From assembly GCA_008729055.1 (NCBI GenBank), contig SDUX01000053.1, forward strand, positions 1 through 64,000: a stretch of DNA of 64,000 nucleotides, in the 5' to 3' direction. Position 1 is the stretch's first letter. Each line of letters opens with the position of its first letter. Source of the stretch: Pyropia haitanensis. Its lineage: Eukaryota > Rhodophyta > Bangiophyceae > Bangiales > Bangiaceae. The notes below the pieces were generated by a model, which was not told where the DNA came from, searched no databases, and saw nothing but the letters and a program-made list of their open reading frames with translations. Position numbers and translations under genes: made by a program. Of the stretch, positions 11,440 through 22,130 are shown piece by piece.

Positions 11440-12245
11440 ATTTCCCGTCCGATCATTCTTCAGAGACCGGCCATAACCGACGGTATCCCGATCGGTAAAC
11501 GGTAAGCTTGATTTGCTCGCTGATCGGTATCGGTCGGTATGGTAATCGGACTTGTATTTATATTTCAGTGCGACCGTCACAAAGCACTCGCCTGACCCAG
11601 CAGTCGCCGACTAGGCCTCGAGCACGCACCGTCGAGTGCAAGCGACGTGGTGGAGGACTGGACTGCCGCGCTGCGGGGTGTGGAGGACGAGGACCAGGCG
11701 GCACTCGACGACCCGCGGGGCGAGGTGCCGGCCTTCATGGCTTTCGACTTTTCCGTTCCCCAGGTGCCCGAGCTTGCATGCCCACTGCCACTTCATGATG
11801 AGCCTGGGTATCTCTAGGAAGTGGTGTGGCGGCTGCGGAACTTCCGGGCCGCCAAGTTCCCCTTGCGTCTTATCGTTGGGAGCAGGGCGGGTGGTCAGTT
11901 CGTTGTCGATATGTGCACCTTGATGCGTGAGAATCAAGGGACGCGGCTTGGCATGCAGGAGAGACATGGCACGTGGAGGAGACGGGGTGCGCCCGTGCTT
12001 GCCCATGGCAGGTGTGGTCAAGGTGGCGGCTCTGGTCGGGTTGAGCTGACGCGTGCCACCGGGGTTCGGTCCGGGCCTTTAAGGCAGTGGGCAGAATCAA
12101 GTGAGGAGCTCCAACCACGCCCTACTTTATAGGAATTAATGTACGTATTTCGGTTACCGAGATCCCGATACGAAATCGGTATTTCGGTATACCGACCGGT
12201 AAACGGTATCCAGAAGCGTACCGATCGGTAAAGGACAACCTTACC
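11440..12245 (+). mobile_element. Degenerate DNA-transposon relic with GGTA-rich ends (hAT-like?)
   Basis: A lower-GC island whose two ends carry dense CGGTA/TACCG words. CGATCGGTAAACGGTA near 11490-11507 matches CGACCGGTAAACGGTA near 12202-12220 in direct orientation at 15 of 16 positions, and inverted copies such as ACCGATCGGTA also occur. Such GGTAT-rich ends are known from some hAT families. I could not define clean terminal inverted repeats or an 8-bp target duplication, so class and borders are tentative. A broken ORF lies between the ends. Confidence 0.4.
11650..12132 (+). pseudogene. Broken ORF inside the hAT-like relic
   Basis: One frame reads VEDWTAALRGVEDEDQAALD through GYL, hits TAG at 11815-11817 and continues as EVVWRLRNFRAAKFPLRLIV to 12132. 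The protein keeps the same character on both sides of the stop, which suggests a nonsense mutation in an older ORF. A Gln codon changed by C-to-T would fit. I recognise no domain. Given its position it may be a transposase fragment. Confidence 0.35.
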
Positions 12246-12249
12246 GCTA

Positions 12250-13600
12250 CGGGTCGCCAACGGTGGGGGGCCTGCACCACCCGGGCCCGTGGCACGGGCC
12301 CGACCACCACAACCGCCGCCAGAAAGCGCGCCACCGTGTGTTCCGTCCCCGACGTATCCGCGCCCAGCGGCGAGCACTCCCCCTCCCCACCAGCTCGCGG
12401 TGAGGTGGGGGGGTGGGTAGGGTGGGGACTGGTCTGTGCTGGGCCGCCCCCAGCCCCCACCGATGGTCCCTGGACGGGGCCCCGCTGACGCTGCCGCGCA
12501 TCCCTGGGTCAATCTACCTCTCACCCGCCCCCTCACCACCCCCCAGTGCGGCCGCCCGCGGTGTGCCGCTGGCAGCGGCGGTGACGCAGGGGTGGGGAGA
12601 GCTTTGGGGAACCCCGCGGGCGGGCGGGCGCCGCGCCACCACCGCTGCACACGCGCCGCGACCGACGCTGGCCTCGTGCCGAACGGCCGCCGCTGCCACC
12701 GCCGCCGTCGCCGCTGCCGTCGTGCTGTACCCCTCGCCCCCTCGCCCCCTCGCCCCCGAGCGTGCGCGCGCGGAGGGGACTACTGCCCCCTTGACCGTCG
12801 CCTACGTTGACGCCTCTAGGGGCAGCGTAGGGCCGGGAACTGAGGGGCACGGAACGGACGCCAGCCCACGAGCCGTGGTGGCGGAGGTGGACTGCGGCGG
12901 GCCCGCCCCTCTCCCCTCCCCGGTGACACGGCACGCGCCGGCCGGTGGGGCTGTTTTTTCTCTCTTTGGGAGTGGCGGCCGGCGTCCCCACCCACCCTGC
13001 CGGCGGGGCCCGTCCGCGTGTGAGTGTGTCCGTGTCAGACGCACCGCCAGCGGTGTACTGTACGCTGGTTTTTGCAGCACGCTGTTTTCCCATAGCGCGC
13101 CCTTCTTTGTTGTTTGGAGCGTGGGTGGCGGCTGGGGGGAGCCCCCGGGAGGTGTGTGGGTGAGGAGCAGCGCGCGGCGTGGCGTGGGAGGGCTGGGTGC
13201 GCTCCCCGCGCGCGCACGAGGGCACCGCCACCCAGCGGCACCCCGCCGCCGACTGTAGCGCTGGGGGGGTGGGTGGTGCGGGGGGGGCTGGGAGGGGGGG
13301 GGGGGGGGAAGGTATCTTTCGTGGCGCCCCTGCCAACGGACGGCGCGTCGGCCCTTGCGCGACAGAGGGTAACGCGCCAGCGGTGACGTGCGGTGGGGGG
13401 GTGGGTGGTGCCGCGGCCGGGTGGCGGGTCCGCGTGGCGTGCCGCGGCAGTGGCTGCCGGGACGCGGGCCGGGCGGGCCGTACGCGCCCTGCCGCCAGCG
13501 CTGGCCGCCGTCGGGGCGGCCGCCCGCGCGCGGCGCAGGGCCGGGTTCAGCCGGCACTTTGGCTCGTGAGAGCGCAGTGCAGACTGCCCCGTCTGGCCCC
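12250..13600. other. GC-rich block without an assigned gene
   Basis: A plus-strand frame stays open from 12413 to 13258. It has some protein-like stretches (LTVAYVDASRGSVGPGTEG) but also runs antisense to a frame of similar quality at 12802-13782. No domain, signal peptide or splice pattern decides between them. G runs occur at 13260-13310. Confidence 0.3.
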
Positions 13601-13619
13601 GCGCCGCGCGGAATGGGCG

Positions 13620-14732
13620 GTCGCACCAGCGGCAGTCCGCCAGCTGCTGGTGTCCCGTTCGTCTGGTACTTTCCGGATGCGCTTTCGCAGGCGTCGGGGC
13701 AGAACCGGTGGGACTTCATTCCATACGGAATGATGCGCTCGGAGCCTGAAATGCCTGCAGCGTCTGCAGCCTTGTGGGCCACGTCTAAGAGCGGCCACGT
13801 TGCTGAACCGCCTCCCTACGGGGCGGAAGGCGCTCGAGCGCCACCTCGCCAAAGAAGGTGGTGACCAAACGGTGGCTATCGAGGCGTTCGACAAGACAGT
13901 GCGAGTGATCGCCGACGCCTTCGCCAGACGAAATGAGCTTGGGCAGGAGTCGCAGTTGGTGCAGAAGCAGCGCATGGGAGTGGAGTTTTTGAACCGGCCG
14001 GAGAGCACCCCAGAAGGTCAGAACTTTGAGGAAGGCATGCTGGCAATTATGGCTGGCTTCGCCGGGGCGGCCGCCAATGTAAGCGGAGCTCCACAAGCGG
14101 GCGGAGGCTCCAGCTCCAGCGGATGTGTAGCGGTTGCGCGAGGAGCTCCGCACGGGCTTGACCCCGCAAAATCAGAGAGGTTGCTACGAGATTTCCACTC
14201 TAAAGTGGCCTCCCCAGATCCCATGAGGATATCAACCCAATTGAACCTGTTTAGTGCACAAGAAGCCGTGACCAACTTCCGCTGTTTCCCTGCGGACTTA
14301 GGGAGGCTTGCCGACCTTCTGAACCTTAACGTCGACTTCTTTCGCCGGCGGTATCACGTGCACGCCGTTGACTGTTTGGCGATCACCGTGCACCCACTGG
14401 CGTATCCAGCGCGTTGCGGGGACCTCGAGGTGGGTATTGGGGGGTTATCTGCTGCACTGAGCGAGATTTTCTGCCTCACCACGGAGCGCCTGATCGAGCC
14501 GTAGGGCTGGTTGGTGTGCTGCTGGCGTACCGTGCTGATGCAGCAGCGCGCCGCTACGTATGCTGCAGCAATGGCTTGTACGGGTCCGCCCCTCTTGACG
14601 TGCGTGGGCTTCATCGACGGAACAGGCATCCACATCTCATCGCCAAGTGGCGGTCTTAGCGGGCCTGCTGTAGCCGCTAAAAACGCCGACACGTGCTCAA
14701 GTTTCAGGTTCAAAAAGTCACGATATATTTGA
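13620..14732 (+). pseudogene. PIF/Harbinger-type element relic (accessory ORF end plus truncated transposase)
   Basis: At 13620-14060, in two frames, comes a segment resembling the C-terminal half of a transposon accessory protein (SGQNRWDFIPYG, then AFARRNELGQESQLVQKQRM). From about 14160 the frame matches the N-terminal half of a Harbinger transposase, with LNLNVDFFRRRYHVHAVDCL, HPLAYPARCGDLEVG and LSAALSEIF. After an in-frame TAG (14502-14504) it continues with TGPPLLTCVGFIDGTGIHI, the region of the first catalytic Asp (FIDGT). It ends at 14732, before the second Asp and the Glu. The catalytic domain is therefore truncated and the copy cannot be active. It is distinct from the intact transposase at 17.7 kb. 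Confidence 0.6.
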
Positions 14733-14759
14733 CGGTGCTCAGCACTTGACGATCAGAAC

Positions 14760-15571
14760 AGGGAGTAACGCAGAAACCCCTTAAGTTTGCTTGATTCCGC
14801 GTCGCGAGCTCAAAGTCTTCCTTCCCGACGGGTGAACTCCTTTCGCTCAGCTTGCTCACGGATACAGGCGGCTGTGCGTCGTGGAGCTGGGCAGCTGTTC
14901 ACAGCAAATGAAGTAGCCCCGGACCCTGGGTGGTCAGGTGGATAGTACGTATGAGACTTATGAAAGACGCCACTAAAGGCCTGAACGCGGTTGGGTTGGG
15001 GCCCGTGGTGTTCGGTGGCGTCCATGTTCTTGTCCCCCTGAGACGTGCTCGAGACGGCCTGCTGGAGGTAGCGTCATAGAGTGTGCTCTCCAGGCCTGTC
15101 TGCGACATTGATGCCTGCACGCCAATTGCTAGAGTATTCATCCCGTCAGTCAGTGGGTAAAGGAAAACTTCCAGGTCAGCTGGTTGCTTGGGGCCCGGAG
15201 TTACGCCATCAAAAATTTGATTGACCACCCTTGTCCAATAATTAGCCTCAAGGTTCAGAATCGGTACGAGTACGGGTCACTCTTGAAATCCTTCGTGCCG
15301 CCAAACCTTGAAGTCGTCGGTTAAAAGTGTTCTAGGACACGTCGGTGTCGGCCCGAAAACATCCGCGTTGCATCGCATTTCGACTCTTTGAGACGTCGAA
15401 CCGATCCACGTGTGCATTGATTGGCTGCAACGCCCGTGCTGTCGCGTGAGCCATTCCTGCAGTCCTGTGTACTCCGAAATCGGTGTCCTCCAGCACTGCG
15501 GTAAGCCCTGAAATTAACCGCCAGAAGGTTACCTGCCGACGAGGGGTAGTCAAATCACACTTGTACCACAA
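14760..15571 (-). pseudogene. CACTA-like transposase fragment
   Basis: The minus strand at 14899-15228 reads GVTPGPKQPADLEVFLYPL. This parallels GITSGQRQPADLESNLHPI in the CACTA transposase at 42.6 kb: the same spacing around QPADLE and a similar position in the protein. A second open segment lies upstream at 15332-15571. Neither carries an initiator or a full domain, and the joining sequence has stops. I read this as a remnant of a related element. The evidence is one short motif, so confidence is limited. Confidence 0.35.
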
Positions 15572-15599
15572 ATGCTGGCATCAGGGATGCTAGAGTACG

Positions 15600-17600
15600 A
15601 CAATTCTGTCTTGGATCTTGTATGACAATAGTGCTACATTCGAAGTCATAGTAGCAAGTCTTTGTCTGGAGAAAGTATCGTAAACTTCATTTGCTCAGTC
15701 TGAAAGTAAACATAGTTGTATATTTGAGTTGACTTTCTCGGGAACAGTAGACATACTATCACTAAATACCAGTCATTCAAGAGTGCAAATAACGTGTCGG
15801 CGGCGTGCACGTGAGGGGGACGGAAGAAAGTACGCTGTCCGGTCGACGCGATCGGCTCAGGCAGCCTGTTGTGACTTGCCGGCTGCCCCACTTTCACCCG
15901 CGGCTGGCGCCACTTCGGCGCGCAACGAGCGACGTGACGTGCGCGGCGTTGGCTTCTCGGTTGGATTCGCCATTCACAGTCGCCCACGTTGCGACACGTG
16001 TCTCTTTTGGGTTGGCTTTTGGCTCCATTGGCGGAGATGCTCTGACGGTATGCGTCACTCGCTCACCTGTCGCCGAGAGCACTCCTCACGTGACTTGCGT
16101 CTCGCAGAATCTTGTGTGCGTTTATTGGCTTGTTCTGCTTCTGTGACCCGACAGAAGGTTCTCAACTGCGGAGCTTTTCCTTAACGACTTGTGAGCGCTT
16201 GGTGACATATCATTCGAATAAACTCTGGTTTCTGACAAGTACGATATCATGCATATACTACAGAAGTTCCGCAAAGTTAGTTCTTTCAGGCAGCTCGGCA
16301 TCGCAAGCAAGTTGTAGTATACGATTTCTTGGCAGGAGGAGTGAAGAATAACGCGTAGAAAATGCATGAGTATACGTTTGCAAATAATATTGTCAAGCAT
16401 CCCTGGCTGGCATGTATCACACGCGGTCATGCTCAACCGTGCGGCAGTAAATGTAATGCAGTCAAAAGTACAGGAATGAGCGAGCACCTTATGTAGATCC
16501 ACTGCGGCGCTGACGAGTCTCTGCTGCCGATGCGGCGACGGGTAGTGGAGTCGATGATAGTAGATATGTAAAAGGTCGCCAACCGCTTCCCTGGTTAGTT
16601 AATGATGAGCAGACACAGAATAAAAGGCAAGGTCGTGTATGACGGCTCGAAACTGGTCTACGGGGAGGACCACAGGGTTTTTGACAGCCCGGTCGGCAAC
16701 AAGCACAGGGGCTATATCAAGCAGATTGCTCTCCTTACTTTCGCCTAAGGACTCCTCGTCACCGACGTCAGACTCCGAGTCCACCTTGCCGTCCGTGGAG
16801 CAGCCTGCAGACACGTCCTTGCTACCAACCCAAAGGTTGGGAACCTCACCCCCTTCTCATTCCGCCGCCCCCTATCTCTCCTCCCCGCCATTACCAGTGA
16901 GCTCTCAGGAGTGCGCCGGAGATGATCCGGAGCCGTGTCGACAACATGTTTTCCGCCAGAGGTGTTCGGCAGCACTCACTCTTGCAGCCTGTCCAGCTGC
17001 ACGGAAACTCACATCTCTTCATATACTAGTCTTCCTCGCTCACCTTGCCAATGAAGCTCAGATGGCGCAGGCATCCGCGTCCGCAGAATCCCCTCCGTCC
17101 AGCTACGGTCAATCCACACACTCGAACCTGCTGGCGTTTTATCCGTGGAATAGATCGTGCGACCGCTCTATTGGTATTTCTAGGTGGATGCGAGGACAAA
17201 AAGTTTTTTCTGGGCGACGATCGAGAGCTTTTCAGGAGCCACATCCTCGTGGGTTAGGGTTAGAGTTCGGGTTAGGCTCGGGGCCACGTGTGAAATGAAA
17301 TCAAATGGCCTGCAAAGCACCGAAAAGAGTGGTGGGCGTCCAGGTGTAGCTGAAAGGGGACGCGATCCGCGACCTCGTAAGAAACTCCATGTGAAGAAGG
17401 ATCAGACTGAGCTCGAGCGTAGGAACTAATCGACTTCCAAAGTGCACTTCGACCGCCGCTTGAGGGCCGTTCGCAGCTGCACGGTACGTTTGTGACGCCG
17501 TGACGGTACGCGTCACAAGCTGCGAAATGGCACGTGACACAGCGGACATCGGTACCCAGAAAAATGTTCACTAGAACAAAGTACATTACAGAGCCTGCTG
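15600..17600. other. Gene-poor, near-balanced composition
   Basis: GC falls to roughly half and only short unrelated frames occur. I see no domain, RNA gene or clear repeat apart from the telomere-like motif near 17250. Confidence 0.5.
17250..17276 (+). repeat. Short telomere-like TTAGGG motif
   Basis: GGGTTAGGGTTAG followed by GTTCGGGTTAGG: three imperfect units of a TTAGGG-type repeat in the middle of a spacer. Too short to be a telomere. It could be an interstitial repair footprint or chance. Confidence 0.4.
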
Positions 17601-17729
17601 TCAGTACGATGCAAATTGTGTCAGGTCGAGAATGGCCCGCAGCTGGGTGCAAGCGCAAGCGCCCATGGCCCGGCGTGGAGGGTTCGGCGGCACCCGTGTG
17701 CGCGAGTCGGGCTGTCGCGCACTCACTGC

Positions 17730-19046
17730 ATGAGAGGTGTGCAGCAGCTGGGCGTGCCGTTCCGCATCACGCGGGCTACTCGGCCTGTAGATGACGGGGT
17801 GTCGCGGCGGGCCGCTCTTGCGTCCGAGCGCGTGCGTGCTTGCTTCTCCTCTGCCATGGACAACACCTTGTCCAGCGTCGCGTCGTTTATGACGACGACG
17901 GCGGGGGTGCTTGCGAGGTACGAGGGCTTGGGCGGCCGACCCGTGGTAAACGCCCCCTCTCTGTCACGCGTGTCCTTCGCTGACGTTTTGGCTCGGTATG
18001 GCTCCTCCTTCCCACGGGCCGTTCGCATGACTGAGGACTCGTTTTACTGTCTGACGTCTGAGCTGCGTCCCCGCCTGCCGCGTCGGGGCTTGTCGGCTGA
18101 GCTACAAACGGCAATGGCCCTGCGTTACCTAGGTGGTGGCAGTTACCTGGATGTTTGCGCAGCCTTTGGCGTTCATGCGGCGACGCTGTACCGGTCTCTG
18201 TGGGCCGTTGTGGATGCTGTGAACGCGACCCCTTCCCTCAACTTTTCTCTCTGTCTGGATGACCCTCTGCGCCGGCGCGACTACGTCCATGGCTTCCGTA
18301 CCCGTCGACCGTCGCCGTTCGCCAACGTTTTGGGCGCCCTTGACGGTGTAGCTGTTCAACAGGAGCAGCCCTCAGTCGCGGATGTGGGCTGCGTGGCTGA
18401 ATACTATTGCCGGAAGGGGTTTTATTCGTTCAACACGCAGGCGATGTGCGACGCCAACTTTGAGTTCACATGGATGAGCTGCAGCAGTCCCGGCTCCGCC
18501 CACGACTCGGCCGCCTTTACTAGCACGGCTCTGGGCCAAATGCTGTCGGATCCTGAGCATCCTGTGACGGTCCAGCTGGTCAGGGAAGGCCTCTGTATTG
18601 TGGCAGACGACGCCTATGCGGCCGGTGAGGTTCTGGCCGTGCCGTGGCCGGGGGGCGGACGGGGGGACATCTGGCGGGACGCCTACAACTACCACCAGAG
18701 CTCCTGTCGGATCCATATAGAGCAAGCCTTCGGTATGTTGGTGTGGAGGTGGGGGGTATTTTGGCGTCCGCTGCGCGTGCCCTTCGGCAAGCGACCCAGC
18801 CTCATCCGGGCCTGCTTCCGGCTCCACAACCACTGCCGCCGGAGGGATGGCAGCGATTTTGTTTCGTTGGGGCCGTTTGACTGTGATATGGACGGCGCGT
18901 TGGTCTCTTTCTCCGAGAATGACAATACCCACGTGGGACAGAGGGGTCGCCGCCGCGACCGCGAGAGATCGATGCTGCGGCTGCGGATGACACAGAGGGT
19001 GGAGGAGCTTGGTCTGCGGCGCCCGGCCGTAGCGACTATGTATTAA
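17730..19046 (+). CDS. PIF/Harbinger (HARBI1-type) DDE transposase, intact
   Basis: Endonuclease/transposase of the DDE_Tnp_4 type, which cuts and inserts PIF/Harbinger elements in the nucleus. From ATG 17730 the protein has 438 residues; a second in-frame ATG at 17856 (MDNTLSSVAS) gives 396, closer to the usual 350-400, and is an equally good start. A helix-turn-helix-like segment (YLGGGSYLDVCAAFGVHAAT) precedes the catalytic core. Catalytic residues counted from 17730 are Asp205 in GALDG, Asp294 in VADDAY and Glu331 in HIEQAFG, with the family motif PGSAHDSAAF between the first two. There are no internal stops and it ends in TAA. Nearby are an accessory-type SAP protein (24.2 kb) and a related relic (13.6 kb). 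Terminal inverted repeats were not located. Confidence 0.85.
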   Translation: MRGVQQLGVPFRITRATRPVDDGVSRRAALASERVRACFSSAMDNTLSSVASFMTTTAGVLARYEGLGGRPVVNAPSLSRVSFADVLARYGSSFPRAVRMTEDSFYCLTSELRPRLPRRGLSAELQTAMALRYLGGGSYLDVCAAFGVHAATLYRSLWAVVDAVNATPSLNFSLCLDDPLRRRDYVHGFRTRRPSPFANVLGALDGVAVQQEQPSVADVGCVAEYYCRKGFYSFNTQAMCDANFEFTWMSCSSPGSAHDSAAFTSTALGQMLSDPEHPVTVQLVREGLCIVADDAYAAGEVLAVPWPGGGRGDIWRDAYNYHQSSCRIHIEQAFGMLVWRWGVFWRPLRVPFGKRPSLIRACFRLHNHCRRRDGSDFVSLGPFDCDMDGALVSFSENDNTHVGQRGRRRDRERSMLRLRMTQRVEELGLRRPAVATMY

Positions 19047-19339
19047 ATTGACACCTCTGCACTTCGTCGGTTTGTACTTTTCTGTTTTCTGTGCAACCGA
19101 GCTTTTCACTCGTCCGCGGCGATCGTCCGACCATGCTTGCAGTGCGTGGACACCGCCGTTGTCTCCCCCACTGCACCCATAGCATCAAATTCAACTGACT
19201 GCAGCGGGGGGGTGGGGACGCCGCGGCCGCCGCCGCCGAAGCCGCCGTCGAGGCATCGGAAGATGCCCATCTGCTGCTCTTTCTCGACGACGACGGGGGG
19301 GGGGGGGAGGGGGTCGCCGGGGGGGGGGAAGGGGAGGCA

Positions 19340-19625
19340 GAGGCGTGTGCCGCCGCCACCTCGGGCACCGCGGCGGGGGCGGCGGCGGCGGCGGGGGCGC
19401 CGCCACCGCCGCCGTCGCCGCCGCCCGCCGCCGCCCCCCCCCCCCCGCCGCGGCGCGCGGCGGCGGCGGGTGGCTGCCCCCGCCGCTGGCTGTGCACACG
19501 CCGGCAGCGCGCTGGGGCGGCGCCGCCTGGGACCCGCTCCGCCGCGTCGCGACGCTGACGCTGCCGCCCGCGCCGCCGCCGCCGCCGCCGTCGTCGTCGT
19601 CGTCAGGGGTGGCGGCGGCGACGGC

Positions 19626-19656
<31 letters not shown>

Positions 19657-22099
19657 CCCGCCGCGCCCCCGCCCCTCTGGCGTCGGGAGGGTGTCCGCCG
19701 GCGGCTGCCGCCGGCGGCGCCCGCGGCGGCCGCAACACCCGCGGCGGCCGCGGCGCCGTCGGCGGCGGCGGCGGCGGCGGCGGCTGCCGGCCCCGCTGCG
19801 GGCCTGTCGCTGCCTGTGGCGGACGTGGACGGCGGCGGCGGCGGCGGCGGGGTGACGGCGGTCACCCCAGCCCGCCCCGCCTGGCGGGCGGCGCGCAAGC
19901 GCCCGCGCGGCCCGGGCGGGGCCGCCACAACCGCCACCACCACCACCACCACCGCCGCCGCCGCGGCCGCGGCCGCGGCCGCCGCCGCCGCGGCCGCCGA
20001 CAAGCCCGCGGGCGGCCTCGCCGCCATGGTCGCGCGAGTCGCGGCCCCTCCCCCCCCCCCCCACCCTCTTCCCGCCCCCCCCCCCCCCCCACCAGCGGCG
20101 GCGGTGGTGATGGCGGCGGCGGTGGTGGTCGGCGCCGCCGCCACCACCTCCGCCGCCACCACCCCCGCCGGCGCGGGCACCGCCACCGGCGCGCCCGCGC
20201 CCCCCGCCAGCCGCAAGGGCCGGCGGCTGCGGCGGGTGGTGGTGGCGCCGCCCCTTCGCCCGCGGCGGCGGGCGCCGCCGCCGCGCGGCCGCGGCGGCGG
20301 CGGCGCCGGGGGGGACGGGGAGGGGGCGGCGGCCGCCCCCGCCGCCCCCGACGTGGCGGCGGGGGGCGGCGGCGGGTGGACGCTGCCGCCCCCGTACGCC
20401 GCGCCGCCCAGCCCCGAGCCGCCGAGCCGCCAGCCGGGCTGGTGAGGGGTGGGCGGCTCCCCCGTCGCGCCGCCGCCGCCGCCGCCGTCGCCGCCGCCGC
20501 CGTCGCCGCGGCCGTCGCCGCCGCCGCTGTCGCCGCCGCCGTCGTTGCTGCTGTCCCCTTCGCGGCGGCGGCCGCCGCTGACGCCGCCGCTGACACCGCC
20601 GCTGCCGCCGCCGCCGCCTCCTCTGTCGCGGTCGCGGTTGCGGTCGCGGTCGGCGTCGCCGCCGGCCACCCCGCCGGCGGGCGGCCCGTGGCGGCGGACG
20701 TCGGCGGCGGGCGCCACGCGCGCGACCGTGTCGGGGCGCTCGCGGCTGCGGCGGCCGCCGTCACCCGCCGTCGGGGCGGCCGCCGCGGCGGCGGGGGCGG
20801 CGGGGTGGGGGCCCCCGCCGGGGATGGGGGCGGGCGGCCCGCCGGCCGGCGCGGCCGCGCGCGGGTGGCCGTCAAGCGAGGGGGAGGGCGCCGCCGGCGG
20901 GGGCGCCGCGGGGTGGTGGGGGGGGGGGAGCGACGCGGAGGACGCCGGGGGGGGGTCCGCGGGGGGGTTGGAGGTTGTGGGGGGCGTCGCCGCGGCGGAC
21001 GCTGTCGCGGGCGGTGCCGCGTCGTGGAGCGCGCGCGCGGGCGCGGGAACGGTGGTGGTGGCGCCGGCGCCGGCGCCGACGCCGGCGCCCGAGGGGATTG
21101 GCGACGCGGACGGGGAGAGGTGGCCGGCGGCTGCCGGGGCGGGCGCGGGCGGCGACGACGCGGGCGGCAGCGACTGGGGCAGCGCCAGCCCGTCGGCCCG
21201 CGCCGCCGCCCGCCACGACGGTGCGGCCCACAGCTTGAGCGCCACCCCCCTCGGGTGGACCCCCTCGGGCGGCCGCCGCGACGGCTGGCACTGCGCGCGC
21301 GGCGGCCGCAGCCGCAGCCCGAGCGTCGACGCCCGCCGCGGCCCGAGCGGCGGCGGCAGCCGCCGAGCGCCGAGCCGAGCCGCAACCCGAGCGCGCCCCT
21401 CAGCGCGGTGCCGAGCCCGGCGGCGCGCGGCGGCACGCCGCCCGCCGGGCCGGCCGTGGCGCGGTGGGGGGGGGGGAGGGCGCCGCCGCCGCCGCCGCCG
21501 CTGCCGACGGCGGCGGCGGCGGCAGCAGCGCCGACAGGCGGTCCGGCGGCGCCCCCGCCGCGGTCTGCTACGACGACGGCGACGATGTCGACGATGGCGA
21601 CGGCGTCCACGGTGGCGCCGCGGCGGCCGCCCCGGGCGGGGTCCCTGCTGGCGGCGGCGGCGGCGGCGACGCCGACACGGACATTGCGATCGACGCCCTT
21701 TCGCAGCCGCTCGCGGCACTCACGCCGCGCTCGCCCCCCCCCCTCCCCGCGCGGCTGCCGCTGGCCTTCCCCACGGCGGCGTCGCCCGGCTACGGCCCGC
21801 GTCTGGGCGGCGGCGGCCTGCCCCCGTCGCCAATTGGCGGCTCTTTTTCGGACGGCAGCGGCGCGGCGTGGGCGTCGCCGCCCGCGACGGCGTCCCCCCC
21901 CCTGCCGCCGCCGCCACCGACCCCGCCACCGCCGCCGCCGCTGCTCCTGGCGCTGCCGGCCGCCATCGCGGGCGCCGCGGCGGGCGGTGGCGACTCAGGC
22001 GCGGGGAGGGAGGACGGCGGCGCGTCGCCCGGCGGGGCGTCGCCGCCCCCTCCCGCGGGCGGCGGCCGCCTCCTCGCGACGGCCCTGCCCGCGGGCGCC

Positions 22100-22130
<31 letters not shown>

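Noticed and set aside
19191..21719. 842-codon minus-strand frame opposite the BRC-like gene
   Set aside because: Low-complexity Ala/Arg/Pro text with no domain; expected as an antisense shadow in sequence almost without A/T. The plus strand shows better protein character and a donor site.
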